Shown here: in pieces, positions 1 to 10,406 of the stretch
How the letters are laid out: each line of letters starts with the position of its first letter
Position numbering within the stretch: the stretch's first letter is position 1
Assembly: GCF_003664255.1 (NCBI RefSeq)
Contig: NZ_RCCV01000005.1
Coordinates: 198,501-262,500 of the forward strand
Length of the DNA stretch: 64,000 nucleotides
Direction of reading: 5' to 3'
From: Micromonospora sp. M71_S20
GTDB lineage: Bacteria; Actinomycetota; Actinomycetes; Mycobacteriales; Micromonosporaceae
Translations under genes and position numbers: made by a program
Notes under the pieces: generated by a model
Databases searched by the model: none
Told to the model about the DNA's origin: nothing
Seen by the model: only the letters and a program-made list of their open reading frames with translations

Positions 1-160
1 CCTGGCCGAGGCGGCGAGGCGGATCGGCCGCACGATCAGCGTCGGGGTGGCCCTCCCCCGCCCCGGCGAGTCACCCGAGGCCACGCTGCGCCGCGCCGAC
101 CAGGCGCTCTACGCGGTGAAACGCCAGGGCCGCGACGGCGTCCGCCTGGCCCCCGCCTGA
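1..160 (+). CDS. GGDEF-domain protein, C-terminal end only (diguanylate cyclase)
   Basis: The frame starting at base 2 is open from the window edge to a TGA at 158-160 (52 residues). It ends with the signature of a GGDEF domain tail: an S-V-G-V-A strand, then R-R-A-D-Q-A-L-Y-A-V-K-R-Q-G-R-D. The active-site loop lies outside the window, so activity cannot be judged. GGDEF domains make cyclic di-GMP from two GTP. The protein ends six residues after the domain, so GGDEF is the C-terminal domain. The next gene is convergent and only 14 bases away. Confidence 0.8.
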   Translation, partial: LAEAARRIGRTISVGVALPRPGESPEATLRRADQALYAVKRQGRDGVRLAPA

Positions 161-174
161 CCGCCTCCGTCCGG

Positions 175-678
175 TCACCGCCGGCGGCGGGCGACGTTCA
201 CCGACTTCTGCTCGTTCGGGGACATCTCGCCCCGGGCGACACCGGCGTGCCACCGGGTGTGCAGCGCGGTGTCCGCGATCCACGCCCCGCACCGGTGGCA
301 GACCTCGACGTCCTTCGGCCGCCGCCCCGCGGGCAGCAGTTCCCCGCCGGCGTTGTCGGTCCCCGTGAGCGGGTTGGCCTCGTTGTCGGCGAGCATCCAG
401 AGCCGGTGCCAGGTGGTCTTGATGTCCTCCCGGGAGACCCCGAGCGCGAGCAGCAGCTCGGTCAGGTTCTCCCACTTCGGTGGCTTCCTGGCGGTGAAGA
501 TGCGGCTGATCGTGGAGGTCGACAGGCCGATGGAGGTGGTCCGGATGATCGTGCGGTAGGACGGGTTCCCCGCCTGCCGGTAGGTCAGCTTGAGTTGACG
601 GACGAGTTCGGTGAGGTGCGGGCTGCCGGTCTCGGAGCCCGGGCCACCACGCCCGGCGTTGTTCGTGTTCGTGGACAT
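175..678 (-). CDS. Helix-turn-helix protein with a C-terminal Cys/His knuckle
   Basis: 167 residues. Residues about 20-90 look like an XRE-type helix-turn-helix: a helix with LTELVRQLK, then a T-S-T-I-S-R-I-F recognition-like segment (about 54-61) and a W-E-N-L-x-x-L-L-L-A-L-G helix. The tail has C-H-R-C near 127-130 and H-x3-H-x3-H near 140, which could bind a metal ion. The ATG is at 678-676; the longer open frame upstream is arginine/proline-rich and does not look coding. It is probably a small DNA-binding regulator; its target is unknown. Its convergence with the GGDEF gene gives no clue to role. Confidence 0.65.
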   Translation of the reverse strand: MSTNTNNAGRGGPGSETGSPHLTELVRQLKLTYRQAGNPSYRTIIRTTSIGLSTSTISRIFTARKPPKWENLTELLLALGVSREDIKTTWHRLWMLADNEANPLTGTDNAGGELLPAGRRPKDVEVCHRCGAWIADTALHTRWHAGVARGEMSPNEQKSVNVARRRR

Positions 679-740
679 CGGCGGCGCGCCGTCGTCGCCG
701 GTGCCGGACCCGCGTCCGGCACCGGCGCGCTTCGTCGGCG

Positions 741-1154
741 CTACACCCCCCACCGAGGGCCAGGCGCCCCGAGCAGCCAGGTGGAGACCCGGCTGGCGAC
801 GACGCCGGTCAGGCAGACCGCCAGCGCGACCTCGGTCGGTGGCCGACCGGTCAGCAGCACCGCACCGGCGAGAACGGCGACCGCCGCGGTCACGAGGGCC
901 GTCGGCAGCGGTCCGTGGACGCCGACGGTCCGGCGTGCCACCTCGCCGGCCAGCAGGACGATCGCACCCGCCGTCAGCAGGGTCTCGGCCAGGGCCCGCC
1001 CCGACAGCAGCAGGGCGACCGACATGGCGATCACGATCACGATGACGATGACGCCGGGCCACCAGGCCCCCGGCTGCGGGGCCGGTCGCCGGGTTGCCGG
1101 GGCATCGCACGGGACGGCCGCCCGGCGGGGGTCGAGGGATGGTTGTTCGGTCAT
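741..1154 (-). CDS. Small membrane protein, unknown function
   Basis: 137 residues, ATG at 1154-1152, preceded by AAGGAGTT about nine bases upstream, which fixes the start. A 30-residue polar, proline-rich N-terminus is followed by three to four hydrophobic segments (about 33-50, 58-72, 85-102, 108-128), so it is a polytopic inner-membrane protein. The first segment has an alternating V-I-V-I-V-I run. I do not recognise the family. It lies 62 bases upstream of the HTH gene on the same strand and may be cotranscribed with it. Confidence 0.6.
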   Translation of the reverse strand: MTEQPSLDPRRAAVPCDAPATRRPAPQPGAWWPGVIVIVIVIAMSVALLLSGRALAETLLTAGAIVLLAGEVARRTVGVHGPLPTALVTAAVAVLAGAVLLTGRPPTEVALAVCLTGVVASRVSTWLLGAPGPRWGV

Positions 1155-1536
1155 CCGGCTCGGAACTCCTTCGGTCGTGGCGGCCGTGCGGCCGCCTCCG
1201 AGTTGACCGGGGCGGGCGTCCGCCCCGGCAGGCGGGGCGGAGGCATCGCCTCCGCCCCGGTGGTGCTGGTCCGGGCCTCCCGGGGGAGTCGGTTGTTGCG
1301 CACAGCACGGGCCCGCGACGCGGGCCCGCGTACCGCCCCTGGTTGCAGCCAGTGTCCGGCGGTACCCGACCATCATCGGGCACGGAACCGGCCCAACTGA
1401 AGCGCCTGAATCAAGCTGAAACGCCGGGACAGTCGCCCGCCGGGCACCGTCGTCGTCAATGCGCGAACCGGCGAAGAAAACCGTACGTCCGTCCTGCGCG
1501 AACCGCCGGCGCAATCGAAATTGTCGATTCACGCCG

Positions 1537-1571
1537 AAAAACAGAAACCCCCCGCTGCAACGAGGGGTTTC
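1537..1571 (-). terminator. Intrinsic terminator on the minus strand
   Basis: An 8-bp stem (GAAACCCC at 1544-1551 with GGGGTTTC at 1564-1571) closes a 12-base loop. Read on the minus strand it is followed by TGTTTTT, a good U-tract. The 3' side on the plus strand lacks such a run at once. No protein gene lies immediately upstream on the minus strand, so it should end a non-coding transcript or act as an attenuator for the 741-1154 gene. Confidence 0.6.
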
Positions 1572-1573
1572 CA

Positions 1574-1855
1574 TTGCGCTTTTCCCGAGATCGGGCCCGG
1601 ACCAGCAGGCAGCAACTCGGAGGTTTTCCCGATGGAGAAAACCAGGTAGCGCTCATCGGCCGGACTGGCGGCCGAGTCGGCTACAGGTTTCCCGATCGGG
1701 CGGGATACCTCAACCCACGGAGCCGGACCTGCAACGGGATGAAACACATCGACGCACGAACATGAGCCGATGCCACACCCCTTCGGCCCTTCGCCCCATA
1801 TGAACCCTTTGAAGGGTGATCCACCGGCTCCACCCGGAGAAAGTTTCATCCCAGT
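1574..1855 (-). ncRNA. Candidate structured RNA, family unknown
   Basis: Read on the minus strand, GGGATGAAAC (1852-1843) pairs exactly with GTTTCATCCC (1745-1736), closing a domain of about 97 nt that holds an ACCCT-TCAA-AGGGT hairpin. Downstream come a stem of nine positions with one mismatch (GGTATCCCG with CGGGAAACC, about 1710-1687), a CGGCCG hairpin near 1670, and a 7-bp GGTTTTC/GAAAACC hairpin (1644-1623). The intrinsic terminator at 1537-1571 follows. No open frame fits. It does not match the tmRNA, RNase P, SRP, cobalamin, glycine or c-di-GMP motifs I know. Boundaries are guesses; the 5' end has no clear promoter. Confidence 0.35.
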
Positions 1856-2386
1856 GTGATCACGCGGCGACCGAGAGTCCGACACGCACTCCGCCGCATC
1901 GGCCCCGATGGCCCGAACAGCCCTCACCGGTTCCCCCGAACGTGAGGTTTCACTGGGGGACGGCCCAGGATTATTCGACAGTCAGTCGACGGCCCACCGG
2001 GAGTGCCGGTGGCCGGAAGCCAAAAGGACATTACCGGCAGGTAGCTCCACCTCGAAACGGCGGCCGATCCCGAACTCGCGACGCCCGGAGCGTCGGTAAT
2101 AGATACCGGCGAATGCCGCTTTCTGAGCGCAAAGGGTAAGCCGGCCGGCGCGCCGGGGGCGGGCGGCGGCGCGCGGGCCACCGCCGGAACCCATCGACAT
2201 CAGGCGATCGCCCCCAACAGCCGGCACCCGCTGGAGCCGGTGAAAAGTCCTCCCGCTCCGGCGTGTCGCCACTGCAACATCGGCCGCCGCACTGCGCGAC
2301 ATGGCGCGCCCGCCCGGCGATTCGGTCAGCAACGCGCGCGACTGTCGGCATCACGACGCGGACGCCGAGCGGCGGGTAGACCAACG

Positions 2387-2399
2387 GTGGAAATTCCAC
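2387..2399. promoter_or_regulatory. 13-bp palindrome, possible operator
   Basis: GTGGAAATTCCAC is a perfect inverted repeat around a central A in an A/T-richer part of the long gap. It has the size of a repressor site, but no flanking gene start lies within 300 bases, so any role is open. Confidence 0.25.
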
Positions 2400-2524
2400 G
2401 ATTGAAAATTGCACTCTTCGAGACCGGAGTTGCCTGCGGACCATTTTCGGCGCCGCCCGGTGCCCTTTCCCAAGTCGGGCGCGGCGGCTCCCGATGGAGC
2501 GTAGGCGCATCGCGCGGCGGAGCA

Positions 2525-2593
2525 TCGGCGCGCCGCACGACAGCGGCTCGGCGCGCCGCACGACAGCGGCTCGGCGCGCCGCACGACAGCGCC
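2525..2593. repeat. Tandem repeat, 3 x 23 bp
   Basis: Three head-to-tail copies of a 23-base unit starting TCGGCGCGCCGCACGACAGC occupy 2525-2547, 2548-2570 and 2571-2593; only the third copy differs, at one base near its end. Each unit carries the palindrome GGCGCGCC. The unit length is not a multiple of three and no gene covers it. It lies about 210 bases downstream of the asd stop codon. Confidence 0.85.
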
Positions 2594-2802
2594 TCGAAGC
2601 CGGCGCGGCAGCGCCTTCCAGCACCGTCCCGGCGGCGCCACGGGAAACCCTCCGGCGTCGGCGGGGGCCGGGCTGGGGCGCGGGCGGTCGACGATGTCGA
2701 GGTGGGCGGTCACGGCGAACGCCGCCGCGACCGGGCGGGCGGCCCTGGAAGGACGGCCGGGCCTCCGGCGCGGCGCGTCCGTGGGACGTGCCGGCCGGCG
2801 GC

Positions 2803-3864
2803 TCAGCGGACGGTCAGTTCCTTGGCCAGGAGTTCGGCTATCTGGGCCGTGTTGAGGGCGGCGCCCTTGCGGAGGTTGTCGCCGGTGACGAAGAAGTCCA
2901 GGGCGCGGGGGTCGTCGACGGCCCGGCGGATCCGGCCCACCCAGGAGGGGTCGGTGCCGACCGCGTCGATGGGCATCGGGAACTCGCCCGCCCCCGGGTC
3001 GTCGACCAGGATCACCCCCGGGGCGTTCCGCAGCACCTCGCGGGCGCCCTCGGCGTCCACCTCGGTGGCGAAGACCGCGTGCACCGCCACGGAGTGGCCG
3101 GTCACCACCGGCACCCGTACGCAGGTGGCGGAGACCTTCAGGTCGGGCAGCCCGAGGATCTTGCGCGACTCGTTGCGCAGCTTCATCTCCTCGGACGACC
3201 ATCCCGCGTCGGCCAGGGAGCCGGCCCAGGGCACCACGTTGAGCGCCAGCGGCGCGGGGAACGGGCCCACGTCGTCGCCGACCGCCTGGCGTACGTCACC
3301 GGGGCGGGAGCCGAGCACCCGGTCTCCCGCGATCTTGGTGAGCTGGGCGTGCAGGGTGTCCACGCCGCTCTGGCCGGCGCCGGAGGCCGCCTGGTAGGAG
3401 GCGAGCACCAGTTCGCGCAGCCCGTACTCGCGGTGCAGCGGGGCGATCGCGATGATCATCGCCAGGGTCGTGCAGTTGGCGTTGGCGATGATCCCCTTCG
3501 GCCGGTTGCGCACCTGCTCGGGGTTGATCTCCGGCACCACCAGGGGGACGTCGCGGTCCATCCGGAAGGCGCCGGAGTTGTCCACCGCGACGGCCCCGCG
3601 GTCGACCGCGATCGGCGCCCACCGCGCGGAGACCTCGTCCGGGACGTCGAACATCGCCACGTCGACGCCGTCGAACGCCTCCGGGGTCAGCGCCTGGACG
3701 GTCAGCTCCTCGCCCCGGCACCGCAGCCGCCGCCCGACCGAGCGCTCGGAGGCGAGCAGCCGGATCTCGCCCCAGACGTTCTTCCGGCCGCTGAGCAGCT
3801 CGCACATCACCGTGCCAACGGCACCGGTCGCCCCGACCACGGCCAGGGTGGGCAGCGGCGACAC
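2803..3864 (-). CDS. asd: Aspartate-semialdehyde dehydrogenase
   Basis: 353 residues, the usual length. It reduces aspartyl phosphate to aspartate semialdehyde with NADPH, the second step toward lysine, diaminopimelate, threonine and methionine. The N-terminus has the Rossmann motif V-V-G-A-T-G-A-V-G (9-17); the catalytic cysteine is in N-A-N-C-T-T (C131), and the acid/base histidine is probably H257 in V-T-G-H-S-V-A-V-H. The start is GTG at 3864-3862, five bases after the lysC stop, so the two genes form an operon. An earlier start is excluded because the frame there runs through lysC. Confidence 0.96.
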   Translation of the reverse strand: MSPLPTLAVVGATGAVGTVMCELLSGRKNVWGEIRLLASERSVGRRLRCRGEELTVQALTPEAFDGVDVAMFDVPDEVSARWAPIAVDRGAVAVDNSGAFRMDRDVPLVVPEINPEQVRNRPKGIIANANCTTLAMIIAIAPLHREYGLRELVLASYQAASGAGQSGVDTLHAQLTKIAGDRVLGSRPGDVRQAVGDDVGPFPAPLALNVVPWAGSLADAGWSSEEMKLRNESRKILGLPDLKVSATCVRVPVVTGHSVAVHAVFATEVDAEGAREVLRNAPGVILVDDPGAGEFPMPIDAVGTDPSWVGRIRRAVDDPRALDFFVTGDNLRKGAALNTAQIAELLAKELTVR

Positions 3865-3869
3865 GGTGG

Positions 3870-5135
3870 CTACCGTCCCGTCCCCGCGTAGACGACGGCC
3901 TCGGTGTCGCCGCCGAGGTCGAAGGCCTCGTGGATGGCGCGCACGGCGGCGTCGAGGTCGGTGTCGCGGCAGACCACTGACACCCGGATCTCCGAGGTGG
4001 AGATCATCTCGATGTTCACCCCGGCCGCGCCGAGGGCGGCGAAGAAGCCGGCCGCGACGCCGGGGTGCGAGCGCATGCCGGCCCCGATCAGCGAGACCTT
4101 GCCGACGTGGTCGTCGTAGAGCAGGCCCTTGAACTTGACCGACTCCTGGATCTTGCTCAGGGCGGCCATGGCCGTCGGGCCGTCGGCCTTGGGCAGCGTG
4201 AAGGAGATGTCCGTGCGGCCCGTGCCCTCGGTGGACACGTTCTGCACGATCATGTCGAGGTTGATCTCGGCGCCGGCCACGGTGTCGAAGATCCGCGCGG
4301 CGGCGCCCGGCTCGTCGGGCACGCCCACGATCGTGATCTTGGCTTCGCTGCGGTCGTGGGCGACCCCGGTGATCAGTGCTTGCTCCACAGGAAGGTCCTC
4401 CATCGATCCGGTGACCATCGTGCCGGTGTTGGTCGAGTATGACGAACGGACGTGGATCGGCAAGCCCGCCCGGCGGGCGTACTCCACGCTGCGCAGGTGC
4501 AGGATCTTGGCGCCGCAGGCGGCCAGCTCCAGCATCTCCTCGTAGGTGATCTGGGTGATGTGCCGCGCGTTCGGGACGATCCGCGGGTCGGCGGTGAAGA
4601 CGCCGTCCACGTCGGTGTAGATCTCGCAGACGTCCGCGTGCAGCGCGGCGGCGAGCGCCACGGCGGTGGTGTCGGAACCGCCCCGGCCCAGCGTGGTGAC
4701 GTCCTTGGTGTCCTGCGAGACGCCCTGGAAGCCGGCGACGATGACCACCGCGCCCTCGTCGAGCGCGCCCTTGAGCCGCCCCGGCGTGACGTCGATGATC
4801 CGCGCCCGGCCGTGCACCGACGTGGTGATCACGCCCGCCTGCGAACCGGTGAACGAGCGGGCCTCGTACCCCAGGTTGTGGATGGCCATGGCGAGCAGCG
4901 CCATGGAGATCCGCTCCCCGGCGGTGAGCAGCATGTCCAGCTCGCGGCCCGGCGGCAGCGGACTGACCTGGTTGGCCAGGTCGAGCAGCTCGTCGGTCGT
5001 GTCCCCCATGGCGGAGACCACCACGACGACGTCGTCGCCGGCCTTGCGGGCGGCGACGATGCGCTCGGCCACCCGCTTGATCCGCTCCGCGTTGGCGACG
5101 GAGGACCCGCCGTACTTCTGCACCACGAGTGCCAC
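3870..5135 (-). CDS. lysC: Aspartate kinase, with probable internal beta-subunit start
   Basis: 421 residues. It phosphorylates aspartate, the committed step of the aspartate family pathway. K-Y-G-G-S-S-V at 7-13 is the kinase signature; the kinase domain runs to about 240 and two ACT domains follow (about 265-400), where lysine and threonine inhibit many homologues. The GTG start at 5135 has a GGGAGGGAG ribosome site about ten bases upstream. In several actinobacteria an in-frame start inside lysC makes a separate ACT-only beta subunit; here ATG at 4403 (residue 245, M-E-D-L-P-V-E) sits at the matching place, although its ribosome site is weak. Directly followed by asd. Confidence 0.96.
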   Translation of the reverse strand: MALVVQKYGGSSVANAERIKRVAERIVAARKAGDDVVVVVSAMGDTTDELLDLANQVSPLPPGRELDMLLTAGERISMALLAMAIHNLGYEARSFTGSQAGVITTSVHGRARIIDVTPGRLKGALDEGAVVIVAGFQGVSQDTKDVTTLGRGGSDTTAVALAAALHADVCEIYTDVDGVFTADPRIVPNARHITQITYEEMLELAACGAKILHLRSVEYARRAGLPIHVRSSYSTNTGTMVTGSMEDLPVEQALITGVAHDRSEAKITIVGVPDEPGAAARIFDTVAGAEINLDMIVQNVSTEGTGRTDISFTLPKADGPTAMAALSKIQESVKFKGLLYDDHVGKVSLIGAGMRSHPGVAAGFFAALGAAGVNIEMISTSEIRVSVVCRDTDLDAAVRAIHEAFDLGGDTEAVVYAGTGR

Positions 5136-5176
5136 GACGGTGCACTCCCTCCCAGCGACGACCCTGAGCGTGCCGG

Positions 5177-5201
5177 CGCCGCCGGATAGGAGCCGGCGGC
5201 G
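5177..5201 (-). promoter_or_regulatory. Hairpin in the lysC leader
   Basis: A perfect 9-bp stem (CGCCGCCGG with CCGGCGGCG) and a 7-base loop lie about 40 bases upstream of the lysC start. No U-run follows. It could be a leader structure affecting lysC translation, or simply GC-rich sequence. No lysine riboswitch core is recognisable. Confidence 0.3.
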
Positions 5202-5359
5202 CGTGTCAGACGGACCCAGGGTATCGGTCGGCCGACCCGGGCGGGTCGGGTGATCCCACGATCCGGCCCGGCCGCCCGGGGCGGGGTGGTTCGCGACACG
5301 CCGGGGCGGCGCGCGTGGCAGGGCCCCCGCACGTCGTTTCCGGGCCGCAGAATGGCCCC

Positions 5360-6196
5360 GTGCACGCCCATCTCCGCCCGGCCGGCCCTCCCGCGAAGCC
5401 CGCGCGCCCGCCGGTGCGTCCGGCCCGACGCCTGGCCGGCGCGCTCGCGCTCGCCCTGCCCGCGCTCCTCGTCGCCTGCACCGCCGACGAACCGGCCACC
5501 CGGCCCACGCCCACCTCGACACCGGCGTCGGCGGGGGTGGACGCGGCGCGCGACGAGTTGGCGGCGCTGGCGGCCGCCGCGCAGGATCGGCACCTGGTCG
5601 CCAGCTACACGCTGCGCGCCCCGGAGTCCCCGGACCGGACGATCCTGGTGACCAGCGCGAACGACGGCAGCTGGCGGGTCGACGTGCCGGGCGGCGCGCT
5701 CGGCGGCACCGCCGACGTCTCGTTCGCCGCCACCGCCGACGGGCTGTTCCAGTGCGCCCTGCCGTCCGCGGCCCGGCCCGAGCCGGCGACCTGCGTACGC
5801 CTCGGCGACCGGGACGAGGCCGTGCCCCGCCGGCTCGACCCCCGGGTTCAGCACCCGTTCACCGACTGGCTGGACGTGCTGACCGACCGGCGGGCCCCGC
5901 TCGCCGTGTCCCCCGCCGAGCCGCCGCCCGGCGCGTCCGGCGCCTGCTACTCGGTCGAGACCACGTCCGCGTCGATCAACGCGCCGCTGGACGTGGGGAT
6001 CTACTGCTACGGCCCCGACGGCACGCCCACGGCGGTGCGCACCGCGTCCGGCACGCTGATCCTCGCCGGGACGCCCGCGCCCGCCCCCGCCACCGTGCAG
6101 CTGGCCGGGCCGGTGGTCGACGCCGACCCGCTCGGCACGGCGGCGCCGGAGTCGACCGCGGAGGCGACCGCGAGCCCGGACGCGGGAACGCCCTGA
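5360..6196 (+). CDS. Secreted lipoprotein, unknown function
   Basis: About 278 residues from GTG 5360. An R-rich n-region, a hydrophobic stretch ([10 protein letters not shown]) and the lipobox L-V-A-C predict a lipoprotein anchored outside the membrane; a Pro/Thr linker follows. The body (about 55-245) has two cysteine pairs that may form disulfides; the C-terminal 30 residues are low complexity (A, T, E, P). No enzyme motif is visible. An upstream in-frame GTG at 5315 is possible, but 5360 places the charged region and lipobox at normal distances. The family is not recognised. Confidence 0.7.
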   Translation: MHAHLRPAGPPAKPARPPVRPARRLAGALALALPALLVACTADEPATRPTPTSTPASAGVDAARDELAALAAAAQDRHLVASYTLRAPESPDRTILVTSANDGSWRVDVPGGALGGTADVSFAATADGLFQCALPSAARPEPATCVRLGDRDEAVPRRLDPRVQHPFTDWLDVLTDRRAPLAVSPAEPPPGASGACYSVETTSASINAPLDVGIYCYGPDGTPTAVRTASGTLILAGTPAPAPATVQLAGPVVDADPLGTAAPESTAEATASPDAGTP

Positions 6197-6280
6197 CCCC
6201 GGCAACGTTACGGGTGCCGTTCGCCACATTCGGACATCCCGCCCTTAACTGCTGAATCGCCCTTACGGGACACTCGCCCC

Positions 6281-6832
6281 ATGGCCGACCTCACCCCGCT
6301 GCTCGCGTTCCGCTGGAGCCCCCGGTCCTTCGACCCGGTGGCGGAGCTGTCCCGCGAGGACGCCTCCGCGCTGCTGGAGGCGGCCCGCTGGGCGCCCTCG
6401 GCCGGCAACGCCCAGCCGTGGCGGTTCGCGCTCGGGCACCGGGACGACGAGACGTTCAAGCGGATCCTGGTCAACCTGCCGGAACGGGAGCAGCGCTGGG
6501 CGCAGCGCGCCGCCGCCCTGCTGCTCGGCGCACACCGCACCGGATCCGCCGGGCACGCGTACGACCTGGGCCAGGCGGTCGCCCACCTCACCGTGCAGGC
6601 CACGGCGCTCGGCCTGCACGTGCGCCAACTGCACGACCTCGACCACGCCGGCCTGGCCGCCGACCTCGACCTGCCGGCGGGCGTACGGCCGCACGTGGTG
6701 GCGGCCGTCGGTCAACTCGGCGACCCGCTCAGCCTCCCCGCCGACCTGCTGCGCTCGGAGACCGGGCTGCGCCGCCGGCTCCCCCTGGCCGAACTCCTGC
6801 TGACCAGCCAGGCTGCGAAGTGCGTCTCATAG
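6281..6832 (+). CDS. Nitroreductase-family flavoprotein
   Basis: 183 residues. The N-terminus R-W-S-P-R-S-F-D (11-18) and A-A-R-W-A-P-S-A-G-N-A-Q-P-W-R-F (about 34-49) are the FMN-binding signature of the nitroreductase fold, which reduces nitro groups, quinones or enones with NAD(P)H. The middle has the usual helical section with D-L-G-Q-A-V-A-H-L. At 183 residues it is on the short side of the family. No partner gene adjoins it; the substrate cannot be told. The ATG has only a weak ribosome site, and the transcript may start near it. Confidence 0.85.
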   Translation: MADLTPLLAFRWSPRSFDPVAELSREDASALLEAARWAPSAGNAQPWRFALGHRDDETFKRILVNLPEREQRWAQRAAALLLGAHRTGSAGHAYDLGQAVAHLTVQATALGLHVRQLHDLDHAGLAADLDLPAGVRPHVVAAVGQLGDPLSLPADLLRSETGLRRRLPLAELLLTSQAAKCVS

Positions 6833-8821
<1,989 letters not shown>

Positions 8822-8824
8822 CGG

Positions 8825-8866
8825 GCCGGGAAGGGCACCCCGTTCAGGCAGGGCGCCCTTCCCGGC
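8825..8866. terminator. Bidirectional hairpin between leuA and the exporter gene
   Basis: GCCGGGAAGGGC (8825-8836) pairs with GCCCTTCCCGGC (8855-8866), 12 bp, just past the leuA stop and overlapping the last codons of the convergent exporter gene. It probably ends leuA transcription. Confidence 0.65.
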
Positions 8867-10298
8867 GCCGGGGTGGGCGGTGGATGAGCAGGGCCGCCAT
8901 CGCCGCCCCGGCCAGCAGCAGGCCGGCGCACCAGAGCATCGCGCCCCGGTACGCGTCGGTCAGCGCGGCCGGCTGCGCGTAGCCGGAGCCGGAGAGCCCG
9001 ACCAGCAGCGGGAGCGCCGCCACCGCCAGCAGGCCGCCCGCCCGGGACGCCGCGTTGTTGAAGCCGCTCGCCACACCGGCGAACCGGTCGTCGACCGCGG
9101 CCAGCACGGAGGCGGTCAGCGGCGCCACCACCAGCGTCAGCCCGATCCCGAAGAGCACCACCCCGGGCAGCACGTCCCGCCAGTACGACGCGTCGGGCTT
9201 GACGCCGCGCAGCAGCACCAGCCCGGCGGCGGCGACCACCGGCCCGACGGTCAGCGGCAGCCGCGGCCCGATCCGCGCCGACAGCGCGCCCGCCCGCGCC
9301 GAGCCGACCAGCAGCAGCACCGTCATCGGCAGCAGCGCGACCCCGGTGAGCAGCGCCGACCAGCCGACCACGTTCTGCAGGTAGACGGCGAGGAAGAACG
9401 TGAAGCCGCCGAGCGCCGCGTAGACGAGCACGGTGAAGACGTTCAGCACCGAGAAGAGCCGGCTGCCGAACAGGCCGGTGGGCAGCATCGCGCCGTCCCC
9501 CCGGCGCCGCTCGACCAGCACGAAGGCCACCGCGCCGGCCACGCCCGCCAGCGCGGCGGCGAGCACCGGCACCGAGTCGAGGCCCCGGACGGGGGCGTCG
9601 ATCAGCGCGTACGTGACGCCGGCCAGGGCGAGCGCGCCGAGCAGCGCGCCGGCCACGTCGAACCGGCGGCGGTGCCGCCCCGGCCCCCCGGTGCGGGACG
9701 CGGCCTCGTCCCGGCTCTCCGGCACCCAGCGCAGCGCCGCCAGCACCACGAGCACGGCCAGCGGCAGGTTGAGGAAGAAGATCCACCGCCAGGAGAGCGC
9801 GTCGATCAGCCAGCCGCCGAGGAACGGGCCGAGCGCGGTGGAGACGCCGGACAGCCCCGACCAGGCGCCGATGGCGCGGCCCCGGTCGTCCGGGTGGAAG
9901 CTGGCCTGGAGCACCGACAGCGAGCCGGGAGTGAGCAGCGCGCCCCCGGCGCCCTGGAGGAACCGGGCCGCGACCAGCCACTCGGTGCCCTGGGCCAGGC
10001 CGCAGAGCAGCGACGCGAGAGTGAACCAGACCACACCGAGCAGGAAGACCCGCCGCCGCCCGAAGCGGTCGCCGAGCGCGCCGCCGAGCAGGACGAAGGC
10101 CGCGAGCATCAGCAGGTACCCGTTGACCGTCCACTGCAGACCAGCGACGGTGGCGTCGAGGTCCGCACCGAGACGGGGCAGCGCCACGTTGACCACGGTG
10201 GTGTCCAGGAAGACCATGCCTGAGGCGAGGACGGCGGCGAGCAGGGTGCCCCGTCCGTGCACGGTGCCCAGCCGGAGCGCGGGGGTGGTTTCGGTCAT
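8844..10298 (-). CDS. Drug exporter, MFS DHA2 family (EmrB/QacA type)
   Basis: 484 residues with about 14 membrane segments. L-D-T-T-V-V-N-V-A-L-P in the first segment (motif D1 of the 14-TM exporters), G-D-R-F-G-R-R-R between segments 2 and 3 (motif A), and R-F-L-Q-G-A-G-G-A motif C-like sequence place it in the DHA2 group, which exchanges protons for drugs or metabolites. The start is ATG 10298, with no longer plausible start. No TetR gene adjoins it, so its regulation is unclear. It may give resistance or export an own product. Confidence 0.88.
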   Translation of the reverse strand: MTETTPALRLGTVHGRGTLLAAVLASGMVFLDTTVVNVALPRLGADLDATVAGLQWTVNGYLLMLAAFVLLGGALGDRFGRRRVFLLGVVWFTLASLLCGLAQGTEWLVAARFLQGAGGALLTPGSLSVLQASFHPDDRGRAIGAWSGLSGVSTALGPFLGGWLIDALSWRWIFFLNLPLAVLVVLAALRWVPESRDEAASRTGGPGRHRRRFDVAGALLGALALAGVTYALIDAPVRGLDSVPVLAAALAGVAGAVAFVLVERRRGDGAMLPTGLFGSRLFSVLNVFTVLVYAALGGFTFFLAVYLQNVVGWSALLTGVALLPMTVLLLVGSARAGALSARIGPRLPLTVGPVVAAAGLVLLRGVKPDASYWRDVLPGVVLFGIGLTLVVAPLTASVLAAVDDRFAGVASGFNNAASRAGGLLAVAALPLLVGLSGSGYAQPAALTDAYRGAMLWCAGLLLAGAAMAALLIHRPPRRREGRPA

Positions 10299-10406
10299 GG
10301 CGTCCAATCTGCCCCGCGCGATATGAGAGACGCCACGAATCGCCGAAACCGGGCCCGGGTACTGTGCGGGATCGCCGGGAGCCCGCAAGCTGGAGAGGTG
10401 TCGTCT

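Larger units (their letters stand above)
1155..2802. other. Long gap without a convincing gene
   Basis: 1.65 kb between a small membrane-protein gene and asd. Open frames exist on both strands, but none has a recognisable family, a good ribosome site or the third-position GC bias of the neighbours. Base composition drops between about 1500 and 2450. Contents I can name: a minus-strand terminator with T-run (1537-1571), a structured minus-strand stretch (1574-1855), a 13-bp palindrome GTGGAAATTCCAC at 2387-2399, and a 3 x 23 bp tandem repeat (2525-2593). A minus-strand frame at 1982-2332 ends in a somewhat protein-like stretch and could be a gene relic. Confidence 0.6.

Noticed and set aside
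1621..1900. Match to known riboswitches (c-di-AMP, c-di-GMP, cobalamin) in the structured RNA region
   Set aside because: I compared the conserved cores I know and found none, so it is listed as an unknown candidate.
1982..2332. Minus-strand open frame of 116 codons in the long gap
   Set aside because: Its last 45 codons look somewhat protein-like, but it has no family, ribosome site or steady codon bias.
5136..5235. Lysine riboswitch before lysC
   Set aside because: The 100 bases upstream hold only one hairpin and none of the lysine aptamer core.
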